Of a stretch of DNA of 64,000 nt, positions 50,750-63,972 are shown piece after piece; position 1 is the first letter of the stretch, and each line of letters opens with the position of its first letter. Origin of the DNA: Heliopora coerulea (taxonomy: Eukaryota > Cnidaria > Anthozoa > Scleralcyonacea > Helioporidae); contig JASJOG010000086.1 of NCBI GenBank assembly GCA_030142905.1, positions 992,001 to 1,056,000 on the forward strand. The letters run 5' to 3'. Both the position numbers and the translations under genes were made by a program. The notes under the pieces were generated by a model, which saw only the letters and a program-made list of their open reading frames with translations, searched no databases and was not told the origin of the DNA.

Positions 50750-52515
50750 ATGGTTCGAGCTGGGCCGAGAGGACGGCCCATGTTCAGGGCATTCCTTGTC
50801 CGCCTTGTAATCTTTGTTTCACTTTGCCAGACGTCGGAAGGAAAGGATAATCCGTCCAAGCGAGAAAGATTCTACACAAACGGTTGGGCAGTGAAAGTTA
50901 TCGGAGGACTTGCGAAAGCCCAGATTGTAGCGAGACAACATGGATTCGAGAAAGTCGAGAAGGTTTGGTGATATGAAGTTTGTGTTAACTATTGTTGGCA
51001 GTAATCTTGCAGGTTAAAGACCGTCTTGACGTGTTTAGTTAACTGTAAAAGACCACCAGGGTACTGTCACCCAAGAATTTCAAAAATAACTGTTAATAAT
51101 TCCGCAATACCTGGGAACAAAATGTCCAATAACTATGGGCACTCAAACTTCTTCAACGACAGATAATACATTCAATTTTGGAGAAATCGAGTGAGAATAA
51201 ACAGCAAAGAAACTTTTATAGATGTTTCGGCAGTCGTTAATTTGGCAGGTACCAGTCAGAGATTACTCCCTTCATTATAACCTATAATCATTCAATATTT
51301 TTTCGGTTTTTTTCTCACAATAATTTACAATTTACTGGTGATATACAAACAGTTTAATTCCGACAATTCGGGAAAGAAATGAGAACGAAATCTCACTTTT
51401 AGTAAAAGTCTTGTTAGTCTTCCGTTGTTTCTCTCGTCTTTAAGTCAGATTGATATTCACATGTTGATAATTCCTTACGCTGAACTCTCAATTTCATATG
51501 GCATGCATACCATAAATTATTGTCCTAGTGAGCTGTTGCCCAGCGAATAGCAAACTAAACAGATTTAAAGGCACGTCTTTTCAATCAAAGAAGTGGCGTC
51601 TACAACAATGCAAACTCATCGTTTTTAACCTTACAACTCCGGACACACTACCACAAAAATAGCTTTTCATCCAAACGAATTTTGGAATCCCGATAGCTAA
51701 AACAGTATAAGTTAAGGTAGAAGATAAATACTACTTAGCCGAACGAACCCAACAAAATCCACTGACAATGCACATACTTGAATAACAAAAAGATAAGCTT
51801 ACTCCACTAATATAAAAATCACTTTTATGCGGTAACAGTTTTTTGTTAATTTCATTCCATCTTTTAGCTTAGAGTGCAAATGCGAGTTGCCATAAGAAAC
51901 TTCGTCTGTTTCGTTGTATTGCAAATGAATTTAAACAAGGCCACAGTTCAAAATCCTAAGTTCCTGCTACTCAATTTGTGTAGTCAAGAGTTTGATGGTA
52001 GTGTTGAAAATTACTGCTTATTCTAACGGGCGGAAGTGTGACCTCTCTTGAACTAACCATTGTTACGGTGATTCAAATTGATGCATAGCCAGCATCAGCA
52101 CACAGCAGGCGCTTTAAATTTCTGAAATTATATTTAAGTCTAAAATGTTGTTGGTTGTAATCTTATATTCGAGGAAGACTTAGTTGGATCCGGATCAGAA
52201 ATGGCTTGCCGTCGAAGATCTGATTCGCAAGTGCAAAAGGAGTAGTCAGAAAATAATTGGACTTTGCTTACGCAAAAACTAATTTCATGAAAATAGAGTG
52301 TAATACCTTTCTCAACTAAATTTTCCTGGTGATATCTATGCAGAAAATAATTTTTGTAACTCATCCGATAGATAGGCAGCCTCGATGACTACTACCATTT
52401 TGAACATCCAACTCATCCAAGCCGTTCCCGACGAAGTGCTGACGAAATGACCGACCTACTCAAAGATCATCCAAACGTAAGTTTACGTTATAGATGTATA
52501 TGTATATGAAATAAG

Positions 52516-52551
<36 letters not shown>

Positions 52552-52727
52552 AACGTACATGTAAAAGTACATGTATACATGTATGTGTATATGTTTATAT
52601 GTATGTGTATATTTATGTGTATATGTATATGTATGTGTTTTTGTATGTGTAAATGTATATGCATATACATATGTATATGTATATGTATATGTATATGTGT
52701 ATGTGTATGTGTATGTATATGTGTATG

Positions 52728-52793
<66 letters not shown>

Positions 52794-55700
52794 TACTGTA
52801 TATGTATATGTAATATAAATAAGCATAAATATCATCAGATTTTTCAAAAAGGTTGGGTCGACGAAACCTTTTCATTGATTTTTTGCTGTTTTCTTTGCCG
52901 ATTAAATTCCACATTAAGGTTCAATGGGCCGAACAACAACATGAAAAACTTCGCGTGAAACGAGGAGCTTATCATGATGAGATGGTAAAAAGACATGTAC
53001 AAGTCAATTTTAAAGATCCGTTGTGGCGTCTTCAGTGGTACTTGGTAAGATCACGTCGCTCAAAATGAACCAGGAAATTTATGTATCTCTTACTGTCTCT
53101 CTACGTCTCTCTTCTTGTTGTCGCACGTCCTCCTAGCCCGTCCATTTGCCAGTTTGTTAGGACTTCAAACTAATCAATAGAAAATTTTTTTCGTATTTTC
53201 CATCAGCCATGTCAGGAAACAAAATATTTAGGACTATACCATGAGCGAAGTTTCCAACCCCTTCAAGGTTCAAATCGTCTGGCACTAGGTCGTGTAAAAT
53301 AATAAAAGACTGAGCCTGCCGGGAAAGAGATAATCAAGATAGTTTTAATTCAAATTGTTTTCACCTCTTCCTAACAGGAGGCCTACCCTTGATGAGTAAA
53401 GTAATCTGGCGTTGGCCAGGGTGAGATAACGGAAGACAGATCTTGCTAAAAGAGAGTTTATAATTTTTCTACTTGTCGTTCGAGTGTTTTCTCCTTGTGT
53501 TTGTGTACTTAATTAAAGAAATTTGTTGTCGGTTTTAATGTCTAGGATGACAAACGTAAGGGCTATGACATGGATGTTCACGTCTTGTCGGTCTGGAAGC
53601 AAGGAATCACGGGAAAAGGAGTGGTGGTCACGATCCTTGATGACGGTAAGCCTCGAAAAGAGTACCCACACAATGCAACGGGGGTACGTACCCGGATCGC
53701 TAGGATACCTGATTTGGCGGGTAAAACCGACAGGGTGAATCGGAGTATTAATGCTTTGAGGTGGGCAACTCGTATCTGGGTTGACAAAGTTCGCGTTGTT
53801 TGAAGTATGGATAGACAGTGGTGTAGACAAAAACTGTACTAATCAGAAATAAGAATGAGTAATTCTAGAGTCAAAAACACAGTCCTTCCAAGAACAATCA
53901 CGATGCTAAGGGCACATTCACTGGTTGCTCTGGAGTAAGAATACATGGCATGAACGGTTATTATGGTAAATTGGGACAATTCCGGAATAGGAATATACGA
54001 AATGAACGGCTATTACGTATTTCAGAAAGCTGCTCCAGTTTAGGAATACACAAAGTAGTATTCTAGCGATTCTACTCAAGAGAACAGAACTCTCGTCTAC
54101 TTTACTTAGCTATGAATAATGACACTGCAGATCAGTCCATTTCTCAGGATAATCTCTCACAGTCTTCGAAAGAGGTGAGTGCTGGGGATGACGCGCCTGA
54201 GCTTGAATAAGCTGTTTGAGGGAACTTTGAGTGGGTTGTGCGTGAATTACATTTCAGAACAAATTATACGAATTACTTATGGTGCTGACAATTCATCTGT
54301 TATTGGTTTAGGGGTGGAACACAACCACACAGATTTGATGCGAAATTACGTAAGTACAAATTATGAACATGATTAATGAAAGTGCTGCTGGGTAATAAGG
54401 AGTATATCTAATGTGTGACGGTAGTGAAATCTACGTGTATTTCACTGACGTGTAATACGTAGTTCCACATCGGAGAAATGTGTTCATGTTTTTTTCCTGT
54501 TCTCTCCGCATGTCTAGGACCCCGCTGCAAGCTGGGACGTCAATGGTGGAGATCCTGATCCATTTCCAAGATATGATCCAACCAATGAGAACAAGTAAAA
54601 TTGTGTGTAGTGCAATAGTGTGCGTGTGTGTTTGAGCGTGGGTTTGTGAGTGTGTGCAAAAGAACGGAGTGTCAGACAGATAGGCAGGCAAGATAGACTG
54701 GAAAACAGATAGAAAGACAGATAGGAAGACAGGCAGTTGGATAAAGAGACAGACAGACAGACGCACAGACAGGCAGGCAAGCATTGTTGTACTCTGGCTG
54801 ACAGAAAAAGGAAAAACACAATATCTTTCTCTGATAAGCGCAGAATTTTCGCAACCTTCGGTCTCTGCTTCATTCAATCCTCATTTGATTCTCAAACAAA
54901 ATGACGAGCTTACACTTAACTAATCTGCTGACATCAAAACCATAAAAATATCAGACGATCATCAACGTTTGACATTCTCAGGCTTCGATGTCTTGATTCT
55001 TCATCAGTAACACTCTGTGTTCCCCGGCACCAGCCAGTAAGTCTAAAGAATTGCTGTGTTGCTGTCTTGCCAGGCACGGAACACGTTGTGCTGGAGAAGT
55101 AGCCGGGCAGGCCAATAATGAAAAGTGTGGTGTCGGCGTGGCTTACAACGCTCGCGTTGGAGGTAAGAAATTCATTTACGTTGCAGAAAAACTTAAACAC
55201 AACAAAAGAATATCGGACATACAACATGAATTCATCCTTCAAAGGAATCCATACCATGACGAAATGATGATTACTGTAAATGCTCTGAGCAATCAAAAAT
55301 GCCAGTCAAGCGGAAATTCCCAATAACTGTTCGAATTCTAATTCAGCGTTTTATCGCTTATCACTTAATGGTGAGCACACCGACCAACAGGCCAGACGCT
55401 CGATCACAGAACATCCGAGAACACACGATTTACCCTCGTTACCCAAGAAGTCGCGAAAGTTTTACCATTAACAAATGTTGATCCCCAGGCAGCACATTCT
55501 CCTCAATTATTTTAGGATCTTGAGTGGGGGTCTGACCTGAGTTGGGATCCTACTTTTGTAATCCCACGCCACCGTAGTACTTTAGTTTGCTGCTCCATCA
55601 AACGAAAAACATACAAAGTGGTCGAACCCTCGACCTATTGTAATTTTATTGGCAAAGTCACAACGTCCAACGAAGTCCAATTTTATACCAAAAAACCACA

Positions 55701-58637
55701 CAGTTTACGTAGGCAGATACTTTCGTACTTCTTACTAAGTGAGGTAAGAGATCATCCAACCTACCACATACATGCACACATGAAGTGGAAAAATGATTGT
55801 AAAAACTACTTCGCATTGCATGCGTGGAATATCTTCGCCTGACACATTCAATCTTTAGGTGTTCGAATGCTGGATGGCCGCGTCACAGACAAGGTGGAAG
55901 CAGAATCACTTAGTCTCAATCCTCAATACATCGACATCTACAGCGCTAGTTGGGGACCGAGTGACGACGGTACGACAGTCGAAGGGCCCGGAACTTTAGC
56001 CACGGCTGCTTTCTTGAACGGCATTAAGAAGGTAAGATAATGATGTAGACGATTACACCGCTGCAATGAAGCTGCTCGAGTTGGACTTTTTTTCAACCGC
56101 TACATCATATCTCGTTGTCTCTGGACTTCCAGAAACCAACACAATAAAAAACATAGCATACGACATTTGTCTGCTTTGTAGGGCCGCGAAGGACGAGGCT
56201 CAATCTTCATCTGGGCATCTGGTAATGGTGGTCGCCATGACGATAGCTGCAACTGCGATGGTTACACAAACAGCATTTACACGCTGTCCATCAGCTCCTC
56301 GTCAGATCACGGAGAATCTCCGTGGTATTCCGAAGCATGTTCGTCAACGCTCGCCACAACGTTCAGCAGTGGATCAAGAGGGGAGCAAAAGATTGTAAGG
56401 GGATATTCAATGCTGTACAAAAGTTACGCCTAAGTAGTTTTTTTTTAAATCACAAGTTATGGGCAAGTCTGTCTTGATATTTTTTCGTCAACAGGCAACT
56501 ACAGATCTTCACAATGAATGTACGGAAAAGCACACAGGCACGTCTGCTTCAGCACCTCTTGCAGCAGGTGTTATTGCACTAGCCTTGGAGGCAAAGTAAG
56601 TCAATTCTGTTGTATCAATAGTGTAATTGTATCAATAGCACCCACATTACTGAGAACCTGAAATGGAATGAGCAAACGAAACAACCAATATCATCTTGTT
56701 ATGGAGTCCTATCAATTCTGCGGAAGCTGAAAAACCTTGCTCCCATCAAACACGTGATTCATCGTTTCTCGTTTCAGTCCCAAACTCACTTGGCGCGACG
56801 TTCAGCACATTGTCGCGTGGACGTCAAAATGGCTGCCACTTTCACATGATCCTGACTGGAATGTGAATGGTGTTGGGAGGCAAGTGAATCGAAAGTTTGG
56901 ATTTGGACTTTTGGATGCCCACGACATTGTAGCCAAAGCTAAAACGGGCAAAAGCGTTCCGGAAAAAACCATTTGCCATGGACAGATCAACCAGGATAGA
57001 CGGTAAGTTGAGTTCACTTTACAGATTTGAATGGTGTTATCGTGTGGCATGACATTTACGCGAATTTCGCGGATTTTCCTAAGAGCTGCGAAAATAAGAT
57101 GCCGTAAAAATGAACTCCAAGATCAACAGAATTTCAATTAAGGTAACCTCAAGCAACATTAAATCTTCTTTAAAACTGCAACCTGACAAATTCTCAATGC
57201 CGTGGCCTTGAGTTGTAATATAAGACTTGTGTCATTAAACGAAACAACATTAAATCCGTTTGTCCTATACAAGTGGCAAGCGAAAAAAAAATCTCGGGAA
57301 TTTGCCCGAGATCCGCGAAAAGTTGTCCGCAACGGTAAAACCTGCAATCCAAATTCGCGAGAATTTGTTCCCGCGAAACTCGAAAAGTCTGCAATCAGCG
57401 AAATGGCCGGTTTTCCTTGTTACGTCAGTTGAACACAAGTACCAGAATACTTAGCGGTTTTTTCATTTTCATGCAAACACTGAATTCCCAAAGAGAATGG
57501 AAAGACAGTTGCTCTGATCAACATTACAAACAAGGTTTCGAAAAGCATTCTGGTAGTTGTATTGAGCAGACGTACAAGGATAACCAGCTATTAAACTCTC
57601 GCGGAAATTACTTATCACACGGTAATACTATATCCTGTCGTCGGGTGAGTGGAAGACCAGACGGGTACCTGCACACACCCCAGGTGTTACCATAACTTTA
57701 TATCTCTTCTTTTCAATTTCATATTCACAGATTAATCCAACGCGACAAAGGACTGACAGTGAAGATCAGAGCAAACGGTTGCCAAGGCAACAAAGATGAG
57801 CTGCGCTACTTGGAGCATGTGCAGTTGGTACTCACATTAGACTACACAAGGAGAGGAGATCTCGCAATCGACCTTACGTCCCCGATGGGAACAAAGTCTC
57901 GGTTATTATCACCCCGGGGAGAAGACCTCTCGGACGAAGGCTTCTCCAAGTGGCCTTTCATGACTACACATTCGTGGGGAGAGGATCCTCGAGGGGTTTG
58001 GACACTAGAAATTAATGACGAAGGGGACTCGAGAGAAAATCACGGTGTGTTGAAAGAGTGGGGACTGGTACTACACGGCACCAAAGAAAAACCACCTTTT
58101 CAGAGAACTACACACCCTGACAAGCCACGCCCGACGAAAGGTGTACCCGCTAGGAAGACAACGCATCAGTCGGTAAAAGTCCCGGATGGTCCCACTTATA
58201 CGTTTGGCCCGGCGCCAAATTTGGAGACAGTAGCGTACAAACCATTAGAAAGGGAACATGCACAGATACAAGATAATACACACGTTGAGAATATTTACCA
58301 ATCACCGATGGAGAATACTCGTGCCAATATACCCCAGATACAACAAGCGTCTTGGACTAACACCAATAATTACCCACAACATCAAAACCATCCGCTGAGC
58401 GTGACCCAGCCAGTGGCATCATACGAAACAATCCAAAGTCCAGCGTACAATTATCCTACAAGAAGCTATGGCACCTCAGAGAGCACGCCATATTATGGCC
58501 AACAACTGCAACTCCAGCCTAGGGTGGCTTACGATCAGTGGAACAACAACAACTTCATGAACGTCCCTGGAAGGACATACAACAGTTTCGATTACCTGAG
58601 AGGGCGTAAAAAACGAGAATTTTCTAGAATTTATTAA
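50750..58637 (+). CDS. PCSK1: Neuroendocrine convertase 1 (PC1/3)-like proprotein convertase
   Basis: Twelve exons: 50750-50962, 52372-52476, 52919-53044, 53546-53645, 54312-54349, 54518-54594, 55074-55162, 55859-56031, 56182-56394, 56495-56595, 56778-57002, 57731-58637. Phases close, giving 788 aa (human PC1 753). Met11 starts a better signal peptide ([15 protein letters not shown]) than Met1. Prodomain sites are SRSRR and the autocleavage site RVKR (118-121). The triad is Asp180 (ILDDG), His221 (HGTRCAGE), Ser395 (HTGTSASAP), with oxyanion Asn322; PC2 has Asp there, so it is not PC2. [20 protein letters not shown] and [15 protein letters not shown] favour PC1 over furin. The P domain (RRGDL) and a tail rich in Asn, Gln, Pro and Tyr share one exon. 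The tail ends near RGRKKR; no Cys-rich region or membrane helix follows. PC1 processes prohormones and neuropeptides in secretory granules. The exon 1 donor (AAG|gtttgg) is weak. Confidence 0.9.
52490..52815. repeat. (TATG/TA)n microsatellite
   Basis: Over 300 bp of TATATG, TGTATG and pure TA units in intron 2 of the PC1-like gene. Long open frames across it are artefacts of the repeat. Confidence 0.95.
54600..54790. repeat. GTGT run and (GACA/GATA)n microsatellite
   Basis: TGTGTGCGTGTGTG is followed by diverged GACAGATAGGCAGGCA units in intron 6 of the PC1-like gene. Confidence 0.85.
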
Positions 58638-59808
58638 ATGTCGAGTGTATTAGACAGTTCTCAAGTATAGTAATACACTCGAGTTGAACCAAGGAAATAA
58701 GAATAGTGCTACCCTTCGCCAGTCCCGATATTGGGCTAATTTTTGCAAACTTTTTTTATACACCTGAATCTTTTTGTTTTAAGATAATCCCTTGATCATT
58801 TTCACCTCGTGCGCGTACGTGCCGTGAGGGTCTGCGTGAGGCTCCGCGTGAGTTTGTTTTAAGATAATGCCTTGATCATTTTCACCTCGTGCGCGTGCTT
58901 GCCGTGAGGTTCTGCGTGAGGCTCCGTGCGAGTTTGTTTTAAGATAATGCCTTGATCATTTTCACCTCGTGCGCGTGCTTGCCGTGAGGTTCTGCGTGAG
59001 GCTCCGTGCGAGTTCTGTGTCAAGTTCTGGGCACCAGGGACATGGGATACAGGCGATCCATCATAGCACCTTTTGTTCATTCAAAACAAGTCATTCAGGT
59101 TTATCAGCCGTGAAGAACACCTTGTGAAGATCACGGTGAGTTTGACAAGAACAAGAGTACATTAGAGCAAAGTAAATGAAGTGCCGGGGTTTTATTCAGT
59201 CAGCGAGCAGGATCTCCGTTGGTGAAGACTTTCCTTGAAAGTTTGAATTTAAAATCAGGCGAATGAGTGCATGTTTCGGGTATAAAGAGCGCTGTTTAAA
59301 AACACCCAAGTAATATAAACCACCACCTCCATAGGTGGAAAATTGGACCAGAAAGCGATATAATAAACTCCCCATTACTCCAGTTAGTTTACTCTGTAGA
59401 TGGAACTTGCTTTAGAATTTTTATTTTGGGCAAGCTTCATTCCTTCGTCATTTTTCCGTCTATACGAAAACCCCAAATAGCCGACGCCGTAATAAACGAT
59501 TGACGTTCGTATGCACACGATTTAACCCTGAATGGAGGATCAAAAGTGTAAAACCTTTATGGCTGGTTAAAGGCTAAAACCACTGAGCAACAATTTTGAA
59601 ACATTCAGCTTTACGCCCAGTGACATGTCATTAAAACTGACGTAAGCTAACGTCATGAAAATGTCATGTGAATAGAAGTTGCCCAATACTACGGCACGTG
59701 GTGAAAGGTGACTGTAGGACGGACAATATTACTTTACCAAATTTAACATTGAGAAATATCACCTCAGTAGTTAGCAATTCATTACGTGTTACTATTTACT
59801 AGTTGGCT
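58638..59808. other. Intergenic region between convergent PC1-like and EF-hand/WD genes
   Basis: No gene is supported. Besides the 80-bp tandem repeat it holds likely 3' UTRs. AATAAA near 59365 suits the plus-strand gene, and inverse signals (TTTATT near 59189 and 59421) suit the minus-strand gene. Confidence 0.55.
58776..59015. repeat. 80-bp GC-rich tandem repeat, three copies
   Basis: Units start at 58776, 58856 and 58936 with GTTTTAAGATAATGCCTTGA, then CACCTCGTGCGCGTGCTTGC and GTGAGGCTCCGTGCGAG. Copies two and three are nearly identical. It lies just 3' of the PC1-like gene. Confidence 0.9.
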
Positions 59809-62800
59809 TCACCAAACACCATCCTGTATTTTGCATTTTTTTACGCCCGGAGAACCACGGTTTCGTCCCCTGCCTCCATCCCCGCCTTGCGTAGAACGCC
59901 AGCGAGGACTAAGTGCCGGTAATCGACCGGGTACTTTTCCATCTGTGACCTCTTTTTCGGAGACAGAGGAGGGAATTCTGGGACTTGGTTTTGAGCTGGT
60001 AGCACTTTGGAATAAAATTATTGGTTGCTTTGGTTCGACCACGGGCTCAAGTTCGTTGCATTTGAGAGAAGAATAGACCACAATCTGGTTATGGTTCATC
60101 CTCAATTTTGGTAACACAGGTGGCATGTGGTGGCGTTTCTTGGGACGGTAACATTTTCCGAGAATGTTGTTCATGTCAATGCGACATTCCGCCTCACCCG
60201 GGATCAAACCTCGTATCCCGCTCAATATTCCGCTCTCTTGCTCAGCGCTATCTGCTCGGCGAGATCGGCTAAGGTTGAGCCGACCTGCCACTTGAGCAAA
60301 ACTCTTTGCAATGCTCCACCGATGTTTACTTGGGACAAACATCAATTTCATCGAGTTCTCCGACGCTTCTCTTTCCAGATCATATGGTAGCTTAGGTTCA
60401 TCTGTCGCCGGCTCGTTCAAGTTCCACAGCTGCCGTTGACCAAACGTCCCAACATACTGCCCATTGCATCTCCACAGTCGTGAAGAGCAGTCAGTCGAAG
60501 CTGTGATAAGTAACTGGTGTTTTGGAACGTAGTCGAGGCTTACAATGGGCTGTAAATGAGCCCGCAAACATAGTTGCAATGGCGGTGCTCTGTAGCGAAT
60601 CTTCCTCTTTCTGTTTTCTGAGAAAGGAAAGTGAAGTCTCGCAGTTTCACTGCTTGGGGACATAATCTTCGCGCGGTCAGCAGACTTATCTTGAACCAAC
60701 CGTGCCGGCAAGTTAGCTGCGACTCTGTTGAGTTCCTGTTTAACGCAGAAGTTTTTGATGCTCCATATCTTGATATAACCCTGCGTGTCCCCCGTCATCA
60801 GACGATCGTTGCTCTCGTCACTCGTCATGCAGAGCACGGTCTCGCTTTCGCTACTGGTTGCCATGAACTCCCCGGCTAGACCTCCCCCGAACATGCACCA
60901 CGCGCGGACATACCCCCCGGCGCCTGAAGTCAACAGCGTCGCCGTATCCGTGGCGTGAGTTCTGTTCTGCAGGAATAACACACAGTCGACGCCAGAGTCG
61001 TGATCACTGTCCTTCACGTTGACCTTGACACAAAGAGGATCGATAGTTTTTCTTCTGGTCACGCTTGCTTTTCGGTGATTGACGCTCGACCTTCGACGTT
61101 GCGACATACTCTTACTTCGCCAGAACAGTCTTGGCATTTGTTCATATCGAGCCCTTTCTTCCTCGGCTTTGTCAAGAGCCTCGAGTTTCTTCAGGTCGCT
61201 GAATATCACGTTATTCACGGTCACCTTTTCCTTCAGCTCCATCGGGATCAGTGATTGGCGGCGCTGCCGTTGGTAGTTGTTCGCGTTCAGTACGCAAGTC
61301 ACCTGACCAGTCTCCAGGCTCCACACTTTGATATCACCATCGTAGCTCGCAGTTGCCAAGGTGCCCGTTTTGTAGAGCCCAATGGAGAGAATGTCATCTT
61401 TGTGGAAATTACTCCATACCCGTGGATCGTATTCCTCCTCGTCTTCCCTGGAGTCTTTGTAGATGGCCACCTTCTTGGACCATCCCACTGTGATGATCCT
61501 CTGCTTCGTACACACAATTCCCGTAATTTCCTCATCGTTCACCGGCCTCAGGGTCCTCAGACAATTCCCGTTGTTAAAGTTCCAAATCTTCACGGAGCCA
61601 TCGCGGGCGCCGGTAATCAAGCGCCGCAAACTCGGGTCGAAGCACATCGCTGTGATCTCGGAATTAGGGTGCGCGTTCGAAAATTGGATTATCTTTTCAC
61701 CAGTTTCCAGGTTCCACACTATGACGACTGAGCCATGGCACGCGCTCACGACTTGGTTGAACAGACTGTTGTACAACGCCTTGCACAGCGGTTTCGCGTG
61801 ACTATTTCGGTCCTTGTCCTCGGACTTGACTTCCAGGCCTTTCTTCTCCAATGCGAAAATGAGATTTGTTCCCAGGAGCAGGGTGTGGTTCTTATCGTTG
61901 AAGTAGACACTGGAGATGACCATGGGGCCTGGGGTGAGCAACCGACTCGGAATCGTCTGGATGCAACACACATCTCTAATATCCCACACTTTCAAGACTT
62001 TGTCTTGGGAGACGCTGATGAACTGACCACTTTGGCCATTGACAACGATGTGGATAACCGCTGAGCAGTGTCCTTTCAGAGTCGACGTGGGTTTCGTAGT
62101 CAGGTAAGGATTCCATAGTCTTACGTAATGGTCAATTCCCCCCGTGACGATCACGTTCCACGTGCTGCAATAGTCAAAGCAGAGCACTCCCTTGCGAATG
62201 CGTATGTACGAGCTCATTCGCTTCCTGTCCATGTCCCCGATGTAAAGCGACTTCTCGTTCGTCGTAGCACACGAAATGAAGCACTGAAGGCTCGGATAAT
62301 ACTTCACTTTCTTCACCCAGTCCTCGTGCAGTGAAAACTGCAACGCCCGCACGTTCGAGTGCAACCCTTTGACCAGCTCCTTGAACGAGATACGGCAGAA
62401 TGACGATATGGGGACGGCTTGGTTTTTAGCAACGTGTATGTCGAAGAGTCCTGTGGTTGCAGAGGAAAAGATCAAGAGCGAGACCTGTCCTGCCATATTG
62501 CCGAACAACAGCATACTGTGGTTATAATTCTCGGGATTGTACCAGTAGTCCATGCACAACACGGAGTGCTGGAAGCCACTAACCACGAAGTGTTTTTCGA
62601 AGTTGTTCGCCGCGCAGTCGTAAAACGCAATCTCACGTTCTGTCGTGGACACGGCAATCTTCTTCACGTTCGCTAACACAACACAATCAGTGACCCATAC
62701 TGTCCTGTTTGCCTTCATCGTGTTGTAATGACTGTCGTGCAACTGAACCGTTCGCTGTAAATTCAGTTCCATGTTCCAAAACGTCATGACGCCGTCTCGG

Positions 62801-63972
62801 CTCACGGCCACGTACCTACCGCTGCTTCCGTCCGCGACGTCATCGGGACCGTACGAGATCTTCGGAAAATACGACAGGCGGACGAGTGTATCTCGGTGGT
62901 TACTATGGAGTTCTCGGAGTGGGTTAGGAAATGGAGCATCCACGCCAAGTTCACTACGAAAGAAAGACAATTCCGAGAAATCAAGGAGTGTCAAACGAAA
63001 TATACCGTCTCTGTAAAACGTGTTGCTAGTATCGTGCTATGCTACTCCCAGCATTGTACTATACTAGTCTCAGCATTGTACTATACTAGTCTCAGCATTG
63101 TACCATACTACTCCCAGCATTGTACTATACTAGTCTCAGCATTGTACTATACTACACTCAGCATTGTACTACACTACTCTTAGCATTGTGCTATACTACT
63201 CCTCGTGCAAACGTCGTGAAATTCCGTGAAGTTCTCGTCATTTTTGACCAGCTACCTGGCTATACGCCAAAAATACAATTAGTAAAACAATATTGTCGAA
63301 TACACTGTATATGAATTTGAAAAGTCAGTTCAAATACTTGATATCGGACTTTACCGATATTTCAAAACCCTCGTTCATTAAAAAGCCACACGGACTTTCA
63401 AATTTTGGAAAACTCCTCCGTCTCTTATTTGAACTGTCACTTAAATGACAGCATTTGACGAACGGACAGCTGGCTTTAACGAATTGGTCTCTACGAACTG
63501 CAAGGAAATATAACTGTCAACACAAACTGTTATTTTGGCAGCCGAATTACCTGCTCATCACGTCCTTCAATTGATTTTCCATCAACATGTACGAGCAAAA
63601 TTCTTCCCAATCTACAGTGCCATCACAGTTCGCGTCTACCTTCATAAAAATAATAGCCAACTCATCCTCATCAGGCAGAACGCCGCCTTTATTTGCAATG
63701 ATCCTTTTCAAAGCTTCACGGAACTCGTCCAGGTCTAATCCCCCGCCACCATCTTCATCTGCCTCTTCAAAAATCTGTTCCAGTAACTCCAGATCCTCGT
63801 GGTTCATTTGATCTTCTAAGCGATTTTTTGTCGTGTTAGAAAGGAACGGGAGGCCTCCTTGTCGAGACTTTAAATTTTCGTCTGAACCCCCGGTGGATTG
63901 CTGTACGCTTTTGGCCGCGGTTCCCATTTCCCTGAGTACTTCCTTGGTAGAGTTTTTGTCAGCTTCAGACAT
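59809..63972 (-). CDS. EF-hand and WD-repeat protein (WDR49/WDR64/WDY type)
   Basis: Two exons: 63551-63972 and 59809-63010, joined in phase, giving 1207 aa from the ATG at 63970-63972. The frame stays open upstream to the window edge, so an earlier start or exon is possible. The first exon encodes two EF-hands with calcium loops at 72-83 (DEDGGGGLDLDE) and 113-124 (DANCDGTVDWEE). The second, 3.2 kb without introns, holds about ten WD repeats, for example VTGGIDHYVRLWNP, ISVSQDKVLKVWD, ITGARDGSVKIWN, ATASYDGDIKVWS, MTGDTQGYIKIWS and ITASTDCSSRLWR, then a C-terminal basic and Pro/Ser-rich tail. EF-hands before WD propellers characterise the WDR49/WDR64/EFCAB8 and fly WDY group, often linked to cilia or testis; no biochemical role is established. 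The exon looks GC-richer than its neighbours. Confidence 0.92.
63049..63203. repeat. 22-bp tandem repeat, about 7 copies
   Basis: The unit CAGCATTGTACTATACTAGT plus CT is repeated with small changes in the intron of the EF-hand/WD gene, 38 bp from the acceptor. The rest of the intron (63204-63550) shows nothing recognisable. Confidence 0.92.

Noticed and set aside
52483..52914. Tyr/Thr/His-rich open frames on both strands
   Set aside because: They are translations of the TATG/TA microsatellite.
57280..57425. GCGAA/TTCGC-rich stretch in the last PC1-like intron as a possible exon
   Set aside because: It has an inverted-repeat character shared with 57055-57080 and does not resemble any convertase region; the flanking exons join in phase without it.
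61255..61731. 158-aa plus-strand frame opposite the WD-repeat gene
   Set aside because: It is an antisense shadow of a clearly conserved WD-repeat coding exon.
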